NCBI GenBank assembly: GCA_963977495.1
Contig: CAXBOT010000003.1
Coordinates: 124,001-188,000, forward strand
DNA: 64,000 nt
Reading direction: 5' to 3'
Source of the DNA: UBA1672 sp963977495
Lineage (GTDB): Bacteria > Pseudomonadota > Alphaproteobacteria > Micavibrionales > Micavibrionaceae
Shown here: positions 9,293 through 17,138 of the stretch, piece after piece
Layout: each line of letters begins with the position of its first letter
How positions within the stretch are numbered: position 1 is the stretch's first letter
Notes under the pieces: generated by a model
Databases searched by the model: none
The model's input: only the letters and a program-made list of their open reading frames with translations
Told to the model about the DNA's origin: nothing
Made by a program: the position numbers and the translations under genes

Positions 9293-9985
9293 ATGGATAA
9301 TATTTATGTATTTTTAGGTAAGCTGTTTTTCTTCATCATCACAAGTTCTGGCGCAGCGCTTGTTCTTTTCAAATTCTATGGTCAAAAGTGCATTGAAAAT
9401 AAATTTTCAAAAGATTTAGAAGAATTTAAAGTAAAAAAGCTGCACGAATTTGATGTTTTATTTAGCCGAAAAACAAAGTGGAACGAAAAAGAATACGAGG
9501 TTCTTCAAGAATCATGGGTAAAAATAATAGATGCTTATCATGCCCTTAAACAGGCAGTTGCGTTAATGAGGGAATTACCCGACTTAAATAGAAAGACACG
9601 TGATGAACTTGATCTTTTTTTAGCGGAAAGCGATTTTTCTAAAAGTGAAAAACAGCTTTTATTGGACGCTAAAAACAAAAACGATAATTATGTAAAAATT
9701 TTAGAAAGCCGTGAACTTCAAGAAGCCCATAAAGCATTTCTATGCTTTCATAAATACTTTGAACACAACAGGATTTTCTTAGCACCAGATATTAAAGAAA
9801 AATTTGAAAAAGTAGACGACTATATATGGAGTGCTTGGGTTTCAAGAAAAATGGGAATGAATAGAATTAGTAGAACAAAAGATTTCACCATAGAAGCCTA
9901 CAACAAAATAGAAGAAAAAATAGAACCCATGATCAAAGAAATAGAAGACTTCTTACAATCTAAATTATTCCCTGAAACAGAATAG
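9293..9985 (+). CDS. Unknown membrane-anchored coiled-coil protein, AT-rich
   Basis: A 230-residue protein with one N-terminal membrane segment (FLGKLFFFIITSSGAALVLF). A lysine/glutamate-rich, mostly helical cytosolic part follows, with predicted coiled-coil character at both ends. The ATG at 9293 has AGGGGA at about eight bases; the in-frame ATG at 9284 overlaps that site, so I prefer 9293. Base composition is markedly more AT-rich than the flanking genes. Proteins of this build are often scattered among accessory genes. I cannot assign a family. Confidence 0.65.
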   Translation: MDNIYVFLGKLFFFIITSSGAALVLFKFYGQKCIENKFSKDLEEFKVKKLHEFDVLFSRKTKWNEKEYEVLQESWVKIIDAYHALKQAVALMRELPDLNRKTRDELDLFLAESDFSKSEKQLLLDAKNKNDNYVKILESRELQEAHKAFLCFHKYFEHNRIFLAPDIKEKFEKVDDYIWSAWVSRKMGMNRISRTKDFTIEAYNKIEEKIEPMIKEIEDFLQSKLFPETE

Positions 9986-9995
9986 CAAGTTTCAA

Positions 9996-10499
9996 ATGAC
10001 CCAAAAAACCATCACCGTAAACGACCTGATGCAATCAGACTATAGCTACCCCCTCTCCGCGCCGATGGGGGCGGAATTTGCGGACGGGTTTGCGCCGTTT
10101 TTTACGCCAAAGGAAATGCTGGAGCTTGGCGTCTTTGAAGGCAAATACATGAATGATTGCACGGGTGAATTCCCCGCCGATTGGTTCGAAAGCGCAAAGA
10201 TCAGCGACAAACCCGACGACGCCCTCAATTATTTCGGCATCAAAAGCCGCCAGCCCTTGACTGTATGGCAACAAAAGGGATGGATCATCGCGCCCGATCC
10301 GCGCGGCTGGTTCCAATGGTATTGTCGCTATTATATGGGCAGGCGCATCCCCGAAGTCGACGCTGCGCAAATCAAACGCTGGCGCGCCTTTGCCCGTCAC
10401 GCCGGACAGATCAGAGCCCACTGCATGAGCGGTGATTTAGGATGCCGCCCACGGCAACGCCAAGCCCTCCTCCAATGGTCGTATGATCCGTTTATTTAA
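9996..10499 (+). CDS. Conserved unknown protein, tryptophan/tyrosine-rich
   Basis: A 167-residue soluble protein. Its visible pattern is FTPKEMLELGVFEGKYMND near residue 40 and GWFQWYCRYYMGRR near 105, followed by an arginine-rich helix. It is of normal composition for this genome, unlike the AT-rich gene just before it. The pattern (aromatic core, RYYxGRR, basic tail) looks like a conserved family, but I do not recognise a named one. The start at 9996 has no clear ribosome binding site. It follows its neighbour by 10 bases, so read-through expression is likely. Confidence 0.6.
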   Translation: MTQKTITVNDLMQSDYSYPLSAPMGAEFADGFAPFFTPKEMLELGVFEGKYMNDCTGEFPADWFESAKISDKPDDALNYFGIKSRQPLTVWQQKGWIIAPDPRGWFQWYCRYYMGRRIPEVDAAQIKRWRAFARHAGQIRAHCMSGDLGCRPRQRQALLQWSYDPFI

Positions 10500-10536
10500 T
10501 CGCCATATCCACGCCCGCACGACCCTGTAGGTTATT

Positions 10537-10565
10537 TTGACAAAAACGCCCAAAACCCCTAGAAT
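10537..10565 (+). promoter_or_regulatory. Sigma-70-type promoter for the 10600 gene
   Basis: A perfect -35 box TTGACA (10537-10542), a 17-base spacer and a -10 box TAGAAT (10560-10565, 5/6 match) lie 35 bases before the GTG at 10600. This is one of the best housekeeping promoters in the window and shows the next gene starts its own transcript. Confidence 0.7.
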
Positions 10566-10599
10566 ATACGCAATAATTAAAAAAATTTAGGGTGTTACA

Positions 10600-11883
10600 G
10601 TGACGCAGGTTTTTTCTTCCGGGCCATCGCAGGTTTCAATGTCTGATGATACAGCAGCGCATTTTGGCGCGTGGTCACAGGAATTTTCCGCATGGGCGCA
10701 GACACAAGATGTCGGGCGCGTGGTGATTATAACGCCCGAAGATCTCCTCAATGGTCGCGATCCTACCGGTATGAGCGACGAAGCACGCGCCGCTCTGCTC
10801 AAATCTTTTATCAAAAGAAACTTCCCCGATTTTGACGCTGATAAATTCGACGCTGAATATTTGTCCTTGGGCAGAAATGCCGTCCTTGGACAAGGCAGAG
10901 CGCAAAGCCTTGATGTGGACGGGGACGGCAAAAATGATCTGGCCATCGTTATCGCCGCAAGCCGTGACCAAACAAAAGAGCAAGCCGCGGCAAAATCGGC
11001 ACATTTAACGCCCGATAATATCAAAAACTTACGCGGCACAGACCTGGATTGGCAGGCCATGACCATCGCCCATGAAATCGGCCATTTAAGCCAGCCCAAT
11101 AAATCACGTGATAAAAATCTGGTGTGGGAAATAGAAGCCGAGCAGGACATGGTACAATTCATGACCACCGCGCATAAAAAGGGGTTGATCTCCGATCTGC
11201 GCGCGGTCGATGACCTCACTTTAATCAGAAATATCGGCAGCTTTTATTTTAAGGATGATTTACAAACCCACGTTGTCGGCCCCGGCGTACAAACCCCGTC
11301 CGAAGGGCCCGTCCCCGTTGCCGAGCATGACCATGTTTTTCAAGAGCCCCTACATCAGGCGCAAATGGATGTATCACGCGCCGTTGGTGTGGATTTAATC
11401 AACGACACCCATAGGATAAAGGTTTTGGAAAAGATGCTGGGCGAGCGCGGACTATACAGCTTCGACGCTTACAAACTCCCCCCTATGGAAATCGAAGACA
11501 AACGCGCCATTGTTGACATCCTTCGCGGGAAAGTATCCATCGAAGGCGGCGTCGCCGTCCTGCCCGCTGATGTACAGGACAAGATCGCCGAAACATTTGA
11601 AAATGAAACAGAAATTCTGGGCATCGGCGCGTTAATGGATGATCCCGCCCTGATGTATGACATGACGCGGCGGCTTTATCTGTCGGGGGACTTTGATGAC
11701 AACCCCATTGGCAAGCAATATGCCTATGAATTTTTAACCGCGGCGCAGGCGCACGCGCCTGAAAATTTTGGCGTTTTTAGCCAAGACGAAAAATTCATCC
11801 CGCCGATCTTTGAACAAACCGATAGCTTCACCCCAACCGACCATCTGGATAACAACCAGAACCTAACGACCATGAAGCCGTAA
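10600..11883 (+). CDS. Putative zinc metallopeptidase (HExxH) with a calcium-loop-like motif
   Basis: A 427-residue protein with the zincin motif H158-E-I-G-H162 and a downstream acidic patch, WEIEAEQD (176-183), that could supply the third metal ligand. Ahead of it, DVDGDGKND (105-113) matches an EF-hand/dockerin-type calcium loop. The C-terminal half has no recognised motif. No signal peptide is apparent, so either it acts inside the cell or it leaves by a signal-peptide-independent route. The start is a GTG with AGGG upstream; the ATG at 10639 is an alternative. Its own strong promoter precedes it. The peptidase call rests on one motif plus context. Confidence 0.6.
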   Translation: MTQVFSSGPSQVSMSDDTAAHFGAWSQEFSAWAQTQDVGRVVIITPEDLLNGRDPTGMSDEARAALLKSFIKRNFPDFDADKFDAEYLSLGRNAVLGQGRAQSLDVDGDGKNDLAIVIAASRDQTKEQAAAKSAHLTPDNIKNLRGTDLDWQAMTIAHEIGHLSQPNKSRDKNLVWEIEAEQDMVQFMTTAHKKGLISDLRAVDDLTLIRNIGSFYFKDDLQTHVVGPGVQTPSEGPVPVAEHDHVFQEPLHQAQMDVSRAVGVDLINDTHRIKVLEKMLGERGLYSFDAYKLPPMEIEDKRAIVDILRGKVSIEGGVAVLPADVQDKIAETFENETEILGIGALMDDPALMYDMTRRLYLSGDFDDNPIGKQYAYEFLTAAQAHAPENFGVFSQDEKFIPPIFEQTDSFTPTDHLDNNQNLTTMKP

Positions 11884-11921
11884 TATTGAATGATTTTTTC
11901 CTTACTTAACTAACAAAATAA

Positions 11922-12836
11922 ATGACACAGACAAATACACAAAATTGCGCCTGTTTTTGGTTAGGGTACATATTAAGCATCCCAGACGTATCATCATACA
12001 TTGATGAAAAAACGAAAGAGCTTCATTGGCATAACAAGGGTAGTGACACTGAAGAATACATGGTCTTTAAGTTCTGCCCAATATGCGGACATAAAATAGC
12101 CAAGCATGAACAAAACTATGTAAAAGACGGCATTTCTAAACAAGAATGCGTGCGTTTAATCAATTTGATTAAACCGATTGGCAGCCTTCAGGCCTTTCAA
12201 AAAAAAATGGGCGCGCCACAAAAAGAGACCAAATATCTCACTTATACTAGGTACTCTGAAATCGCCATAATTGACATTCTCTTTGAAAGAAAAAATGATG
12301 CCGATAATTGGAAAACAACTATCGATTTTCTTCCATATAAAGCGGATAAAAACAGTGCCGACAAGACAAAGTATCATCACTGTTCGTGTGACAAACTACA
12401 AGAATGTAGAAACGCCGCAACGACTGACATAAAATATCAAAGCCAAGACAAATATTATGTGCTTTCCTATGAAGCGCATTTCGGAAAGTACATGGACTTG
12501 ATGCATTTTTGTCCCTTTTGTGGCGAAGCACTCTTATCGGCATCTCCCACAAAACCCTCGGAATTAAGTACGGAGAAAAGCGTCCAATTAAACGCCATAA
12601 CAGACAACATAAAATCTGCTGAAGATGCATACGAAAAGTTAGGCAAGCCATGCGGTTACAGTAAACAACGACACTACGAGAATGTTTCTGATGAGGCCAA
12701 TTTACTGCTACACATGTCCGGAGATGAATTTCCCCTTGTGTACTGCATCGAAATTGTGTCGAAATCACATGCTCCGTCGGACAGATACAATAATTTATTG
12801 GTCACCTCGGACGTGTTTTTGAAATCGCCAGAATAG
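11922..12836 (+). CDS. Unknown protein with a duplicated zinc-ribbon-like module
   Basis: A 304-residue protein made of two similar halves. Each half begins with a Cys-rich strand (NCACFWLG; HHCSCDKLQEC), reaches FCPxCG (FCPICGHKI near 52; FCPFCGEAL near 196), then a helix and a pattern like xAFQKKMGxP / DAYEKLGKP, and ends in a hydrophobic strand. Each module probably binds a zinc ion. The gene is AT-rich, has no good ribosome binding site, and its last 35 bases overlap the convergent holA gene. The function is unknown. FCPFCG modules occur in many small bacterial proteins of unknown role. Confidence 0.65.
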   Translation: MTQTNTQNCACFWLGYILSIPDVSSYIDEKTKELHWHNKGSDTEEYMVFKFCPICGHKIAKHEQNYVKDGISKQECVRLINLIKPIGSLQAFQKKMGAPQKETKYLTYTRYSEIAIIDILFERKNDADNWKTTIDFLPYKADKNSADKTKYHHCSCDKLQECRNAATTDIKYQSQDKYYVLSYEAHFGKYMDLMHFCPFCGEALLSASPTKPSELSTEKSVQLNAITDNIKSAEDAYEKLGKPCGYSKQRHYENVSDEANLLLHMSGDEFPLVYCIEIVSKSHAPSDRYNNLLVTSDVFLKSPE

Positions 12837-13824
12837 CTTGAGAGCATAGTGTTTCGACGGGCATGCCTGTTTGTTTGCATTGCACTTCCAAATCGGTCAG
12901 CTTGCCCATAATCATATCAAGCATCGGCAAAGACCACCCGTTGATCTGGCTTTTAAATTGCGGGGCTTGTTTGAAAAACACCGGTGGGGCAAGCTTTTTC
13001 ATCGCTGCGTCCATATCCATCCCGCTTTGCATGTACGCCTTTGTCATATGAAGGCGGCGGAAATGATTTTGCAAAGACCGTAAAATAGCAACAAAAACAA
13101 CGCCTTCCTGCATCAGTACGCCGTACGCTTTCATGGCATCTTCGCTGCGTCTTCCTGCGACGGCGTAAATTAAATCATCAAAACCCTGAACGCCCGCACC
13201 ACCGCAAGCGGCCTGTACATCTGCCAGTGAAATCGCGCTTGGCTCATCGCCTTTATAGGTAATCAGCTTTTCCAACTCTGACCTGACCTTGGCGCGATCA
13301 CCCGAGATATTCGCCGCCAACCACGTGACCGCGTCGCCGTCTATACGCAATTGTGCGTCGTTGATTGCCCCGCGAATAATGCCTGCCACACCCCGCTCAT
13401 CCTCAACATAACAGGGCACAGCGGCCGCGTTCTTTGCGCTTTCACAAAGCTTGCGTAAAGACGAACGCGGGCTTAGCTCCCCCGCTTGTACAAGAACAAG
13501 CGCCGTATCACTGGGATTGGTAAGATAATCCTTTAATAAAACCGTTAACTTGTCCGCGCCGTCCTCAATACGGATCAAGCGATCACCGCCCATCATTGAA
13601 ATGGCATTGGCCTCATCAGATAAACGCGCAGGGTCCTCACCCAGCACATCCGCCGATAAGGTGACCGCGTTAAAGGGATCGTTCAAATCCTCTACCACCG
13701 TTTTGCCCATAATCGCGCAACGCTCACGTACCAGCCCATTATCAGGGCCGTAGGCGAGGATGACACGCGCGGCTTTATCCGGCGATTTCACGAACCCCTC
13801 AATTTGACGGAATGTAAGTTTCAT
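12802..13824 (-). CDS. holA: DNA polymerase III delta subunit
   Basis: A 340-residue clamp-loader subunit that opens the beta clamp. It has the expected AAA+-like build: the N-terminal ILAYGPDNGLVRERC segment, the linker GDRLIRIEDG, and the C-terminal helical collar (QGFDDLIYAVAGRR, ILRSLQNHFRRLH). In many alphaproteobacteria holA directly follows lptE. Here three genes with their own promoter and riboswitch lie between. It is the last gene of that leftward unit, 54 bases after the small membrane protein gene. Its 3' end overlaps the convergent zinc-ribbon gene by 35 bases. Confidence 0.92.
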   Translation of the reverse strand: MKLTFRQIEGFVKSPDKAARVILAYGPDNGLVRERCAIMGKTVVEDLNDPFNAVTLSADVLGEDPARLSDEANAISMMGGDRLIRIEDGADKLTVLLKDYLTNPSDTALVLVQAGELSPRSSLRKLCESAKNAAAVPCYVEDERGVAGIIRGAINDAQLRIDGDAVTWLAANISGDRAKVRSELEKLITYKGDEPSAISLADVQAACGGAGVQGFDDLIYAVAGRRSEDAMKAYGVLMQEGVVFVAILRSLQNHFRRLHMTKAYMQSGMDMDAAMKKLAPPVFFKQAPQFKSQINGWSLPMLDMIMGKLTDLEVQCKQTGMPVETLCSQAILAISKTRPR

Positions 13825-13878
13825 AACAGAAGATTAGGCCAATGGATCAAAGGCGTCAATTACCGCCGTAAGATATGC

Positions 13879-14175
13879 CTATAAAAACAATGCAGCCAGT
13901 GCGCCGATAAAGGCAAATTGCGGCATAACCGCAAAAGTCAGAGATATGCCGTATTTTTTCGTCAGAAGGAAAATATAGGAAAGCCCAAGAAAGACGGATA
14001 TCGCGCTGATATACAGTAAGACCTCACTGCCATTTTCAACAGGAATGCCCGTAGGCACCAGAAGATCAGGTTTCATACCGAAAATAGAAATATAAATCGC
14101 GTAGAGAAACGCCGCGTTCAACGTCAAAAACAACAATGTTAAGTTCTTGAATATCGATATGTTGTGATCACTCAT
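13879..14175 (-). CDS. Small three-helix membrane protein
   Basis: A 98-residue protein with three hydrophobic segments (about 10-32, 51-70 and 76-97) and a short charged N-terminus (MSDHNISIFKN). It lies 24 bases after the glutamate-cysteine-ligase-like gene and 54 before holA on the same strand. It therefore probably belongs to the SAM-riboswitch operon. The family is not recognised. It could be a membrane partner or transporter accessory for the two enzyme-like genes upstream. Confidence 0.65.
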   Translation of the reverse strand: MSDHNISIFKNLTLLFLTLNAAFLYAIYISIFGMKPDLLVPTGIPVENGSEVLLYISAISVFLGLSYIFLLTKKYGISLTFAVMPQFAFIGALAALFL

Positions 14176-14199
14176 AATCTCTTCCTTTTCTATGCCCCT

Positions 14200-15654
14200 T
14201 TACGCTGCCGCACACCGACTGCCGGAAACACGGGCAATTTCTTTCATATAAATATCACGCGCAGATTTATTCGGATCATTAAAAATAGCAGGATCAAAAC
14301 TGCGCTGTTGATTTATAACATCTTTTAACGTCGGGAACAGACAACGATTGACTTTGGCATCTGTGCATCCTGTTCGGCAGATACCCAATAAAGCCTGCGC
14401 TTCATCTTCCAGCCCGATTTCATAAATCACATTTTCCAATATATCGGCGAAATCCTTGGCGAAGCTCGCCATTGTAGCTGTGCCATAGGCGATATCAAAA
14501 AACTTACCATTATGCGCGCGGGCATGTTGATATGATTCGAGCACCAGAGCATAGGTTTCTTGCAGAGAATCCGCGGAAAATCCGTAAAGCTCCAACAATT
14601 CATCAACGGCCTTTGCAAACCCTTCATGGAACGCCAGCGCGGTTGTGATAATAAAGGCCGTTTGGTGTTGATGCACACCAACGCCGAACATCCGTGCCTC
14701 ATAACGGTGGCCATAGACCGATCCGCCAGCATCTTTCAACGCGGCGATTTTAACATCAGGCCAGAGCAGGCTTTGCGATAAATAGTAATTACTGGCGATA
14801 TTCAGGCCGCGCTCTTTCAGCGTGTTAAATGTCACGCTCCAATCACCCGAGGGCACCTTCACCAGATTGCCTTCGCGGTCATAATGCATAAAGAGCGGGT
14901 TATTAAGCACGTGGTCAATATGGCTTGCGATCAATTCCTCGCCCGATTGCGCACTGAACACATAGGGCAGAACGCCGCCGCGCCCTTCTAACAAACCTTC
15001 ATGGCGCAAATGCATACCCGCGTGACCGGAAAACGGCTTGCCTTCGACAAAGCCGACACTGTTATCGGTCAGCAAGAATAAAAACGGGGATAAAATATAA
15101 AGCCTGCGGATATTGTCCAGCATGTGATCCATATTATACGGGCTGATTGATACCTGATTGGATTTACAGACTGCAAAATACTGTACGCATTTTTTCATAT
15201 CTTCGCGATACGGAGCGTACATGACCTTATACCTGTCCAGCTCTACGATACGCGAGAGCAAATCATCGGCTGTACGTTCGGGCAATTCCTGAAAATAAGA
15301 GCGTTTCAGGCCTAACGCCGCGGCCTTATTCGTTAAAATTTCCATTTTCTTATTTGTATCATCCAGAACAGATTTCGCATCGGCAAAATGCGCAGCCTTG
15401 CTGGCAACCTCCAGCAATTCGCTGGTCGGTTCGTTATGAACCCAGTCATCATCCGGCAATTTAGCCATCGCGCTGTTTTTAAGGATACGGTTCTGGCATA
15501 GGCTCATCGCCGGTATATCCGCCTGATCGGGATTGAAAAAGGCAAGCTCAACCTCGATCCCCGCTTTGGCATCATCCCCTGATCCGGCATATAAGCCGAA
15601 CACATCGTCCGCATTGTTGATTTCGGTTAAATCCGCGGCATTGACTTCTGACAT
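14200..15654 (-). CDS. Glutamate-cysteine-ligase-like protein (GCS2-type superfamily)
   Basis: A 484-residue protein that follows the pattern of the gamma-glutamylcysteine ligase superfamily. It shows GIEVELAFFNP near 35, HNEPTSELLEVAS near 75, KSNQVSISPYNMD near 165 with LSPFLFLLTDNS after it, and YEARMFGVGVHQHQ near 325 in place of the usual E-x-R-x-x-D. The expected ATP/metal-binding acidic residues are broadly in place, but several signatures differ from true GshA, so the substrate may not be cysteine. The ATG at 15654 has GAGGTG upstream; an in-frame ATG lies four codons earlier. It follows the SAM-hydrolase-like gene by 84 bases. Confidence 0.6.
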   Translation of the reverse strand: MSEVNAADLTEINNADDVFGLYAGSGDDAKAGIEVELAFFNPDQADIPAMSLCQNRILKNSAMAKLPDDDWVHNEPTSELLEVASKAAHFADAKSVLDDTNKKMEILTNKAAALGLKRSYFQELPERTADDLLSRIVELDRYKVMYAPYREDMKKCVQYFAVCKSNQVSISPYNMDHMLDNIRRLYILSPFLFLLTDNSVGFVEGKPFSGHAGMHLRHEGLLEGRGGVLPYVFSAQSGEELIASHIDHVLNNPLFMHYDREGNLVKVPSGDWSVTFNTLKERGLNIASNYYLSQSLLWPDVKIAALKDAGGSVYGHRYEARMFGVGVHQHQTAFIITTALAFHEGFAKAVDELLELYGFSADSLQETYALVLESYQHARAHNGKFFDIAYGTATMASFAKDFADILENVIYEIGLEDEAQALLGICRTGCTDAKVNRCLFPTLKDVINQQRSFDPAIFNDPNKSARDIYMKEIARVSGSRCAAA

Positions 15655-15738
15655 CCAGCACCTCATTTTCGTGCAAAAGACTATTATATAATCAATACCA
15701 TTCTTTTTACAAACGCAGAACGTTACAAAATAACAACA

Positions 15739-16881
15739 CTATGCTTCAGGATGTGTTAATCCGTCATTATCTGCGCCATCTGACAAGGCCACGTCATGTT
15801 CATGATGATCGTCAGCAACGTCAATAAACACATCAACGCCCTCTTTCAGATCTTGATCGCTCAACGCCAGATCTTCGCGCAAACTTTTACCGATAATGGC
15901 AATTTCAAGAAAACGCGGATCAGGCTTGGATGAATCAGGGAATTGCCCCGAAGAGCCCGTCGAGATACCGCGTCTGTCAGAGCTTGCATCAAACATATTC
16001 TTTCTGATTTCCGCCTCGAAGGTCTGCCCCTTAACGGTGACCTGCAAAGGCTTGCCCAACCATTCCGGTTTTGCATCACTGGTGGAAATACTCAATTTCA
16101 AATTACCGTGAACATCTGTTCTTGCGACAACAGGCTGGCGCGTTAAATCAGGGATATCCTTCAGCTCCAGCTTGTCTTCGGTGTCGATAAAATTAAATTG
16201 CTGCAAGAAGGCGCGGCGCTCTTCAACACTTAGATCATCTTTCCAGCCTTCGGCTTTATCGCCCAAATTATAAGCAAGGATTTCTGAAAACCATGGGAAA
16301 AAGTCGCGTGAGCGGAACTGGCTGCCCTCGGTTTGCACATCAACGCGGTAAATCTCCAAATCATCCTCTTCGACGAGATCACGGAAAAATGCGAAACTAT
16401 GCGGACTAACACCCGACGCAACCGCGCCGCCCGGCAACATGGCGACATAAACATTCTCGCCCTTATTATTGCCCTCAACGCCTCTTTGCTCCAATCGCGG
16501 TGCACAGTTAACAAAGAACGCATTGCCTGCGCCTGAAATACGAAAGCGTGAAAGCTGCGCCAGATCAAAGGCTGCGGCGCGCCAATCTTGTCCCGGTACA
16601 TCGTGATAGATGCGCTGCGGCGGTGTTTCTTCGCTCAATGTTGTGACAATTCTGTGAATGTCGGCAAGGTTGACCTGGATCTCGCCAATCGCCAAATCGG
16701 CAGCGGCGCCGTTATCACTGATATAGGTCGAGGTAATCGGCGACCATGGATTAATGTTTGTTTTCACATTAAACGCCGCGGAAAGACCGCCTGCCGCTTT
16801 ATATTGCCCCTTTAATTCTTCGATTAATTCTGTCCCGATGAAATCAGGGTTGGGTATCTTGCTCTCTGGTGTATTACTCAT
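15739..16881 (-). CDS. SAM hydroxide adenosyltransferase/fluorinase-like protein
   Basis: A 380-residue protein that I match by eye to the SAM hydroxide adenosyltransferase (DUF62, fluorinase/chlorinase) superfamily. It has YISDNGAAADLAIGEI (family TDFG...vg.mkG), HDVPGQDWRAAAFDLA (family H.ipp.d...gA..La), ENVYVAMLPGGAVAS (PDNGLL), FRSRDFFPWFSEILA (F.sRd.f.p.aa.la) and TDVHGNLKLSI (iD.fGN...ni). Such enzymes cleave or substitute SAM at C5' to give adenosine or a halo-adenosine plus methionine. The SDNG in place of TDFG and an acidic, histidine-rich C-terminal tail are unusual. GGAG precedes the ATG. The gene sits 140 bases downstream of a SAM-II/V-like riboswitch, which independently ties it to SAM. 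Confidence 0.6.
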   Translation of the reverse strand: MSNTPESKIPNPDFIGTELIEELKGQYKAAGGLSAAFNVKTNINPWSPITSTYISDNGAAADLAIGEIQVNLADIHRIVTTLSEETPPQRIYHDVPGQDWRAAAFDLAQLSRFRISGAGNAFFVNCAPRLEQRGVEGNNKGENVYVAMLPGGAVASGVSPHSFAFFRDLVEEDDLEIYRVDVQTEGSQFRSRDFFPWFSEILAYNLGDKAEGWKDDLSVEERRAFLQQFNFIDTEDKLELKDIPDLTRQPVVARTDVHGNLKLSISTSDAKPEWLGKPLQVTVKGQTFEAEIRKNMFDASSDRRGISTGSSGQFPDSSKPDPRFLEIAIIGKSLREDLALSDQDLKEGVDVFIDVADDHHEHDVALSDGADNDGLTHPEA

Positions 16882-16906
16882 TACTCAATCTCCAAAACGA
16901 AGCAGC

Positions 16907-17032
16907 CTAAGCCATGCTTCGGGTTTCTAAATTAACAAACCTATGAGGATATATCGCAATGAATGCGCCTACCCCGTCAGGTTTCCAAAAGTCGGATACC
17001 ACAGACGGAATAACGCTGTGGCGCTTTAGCAT
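16907..17032 (-). CDS. Possible 41-codon leader ORF downstream of the riboswitch
   Basis: An open frame of 41 codons starts at an ATG inside the conserved ATGCTAAAG segment of the riboswitch and stops 25 bases before the 16881 start. It reads MLKRHSVIPSVVSDFW and onward. There is no Shine-Dalgarno sequence, and a frame of this length can arise by chance. If translated, ligand binding would hide its start codon. Confidence 0.2.
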   Translation of the reverse strand: MLKRHSVIPSVVSDFWKPDGVGAFIAIYPHRFVNLETRSMA

Positions 17033-17070
17033 TGTTAACGCGGTGCAAGCTGATCCTTCAAATGCCGCGA
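17021..17070 (-). promoter_or_regulatory. SAM-II/SAM-V-type riboswitch
   Basis: On the minus strand the sequence fits the SAM-II/SAM-V core. A P1 stem pairs CGCGG (17069-17065) with CCGCG (17043-17039). Between them lie GCATTTGA and GCTTGCA, and after the stem come TTAACA and the invariant GCTAAAG. GCATT (17065-17061) can pair with AATGC (17033-17029) to make the pseudoknot. This RNA class binds S-adenosylmethionine and is found mainly in alphaproteobacteria, usually repressing when SAM is high. It lies between a promoter at 17080-17109 and the SAM-hydrolase-like gene at 16881. A 6-bp hairpin (CCACAG/CTGTGG, 16999-17021) follows at once and may be part of the switch. Confidence 0.75.
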
Positions 17071-17079
17071 TATTTCTAT

Positions 17080-17109
17080 CTTATATATATTTGGGGCTGA
17101 ATACGTCAA
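17080..17109 (-). promoter_or_regulatory. Promoter of the SAM-riboswitch operon
   Basis: Reading leftward, TTGACG (complement of 17104-17109), an 18-base spacer and TATAAG (complement of 17080-17085) give a 5/6 plus 5/6 sigma-70-type promoter. Transcription would begin just before the riboswitch, leaving a leader of roughly 190 bases. This separates the unit from lptE, whose stop lies at 17139. Confidence 0.6.
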
Positions 17110-17138
17110 CCTATTTGTGAACATTAAAAGCAGATATT

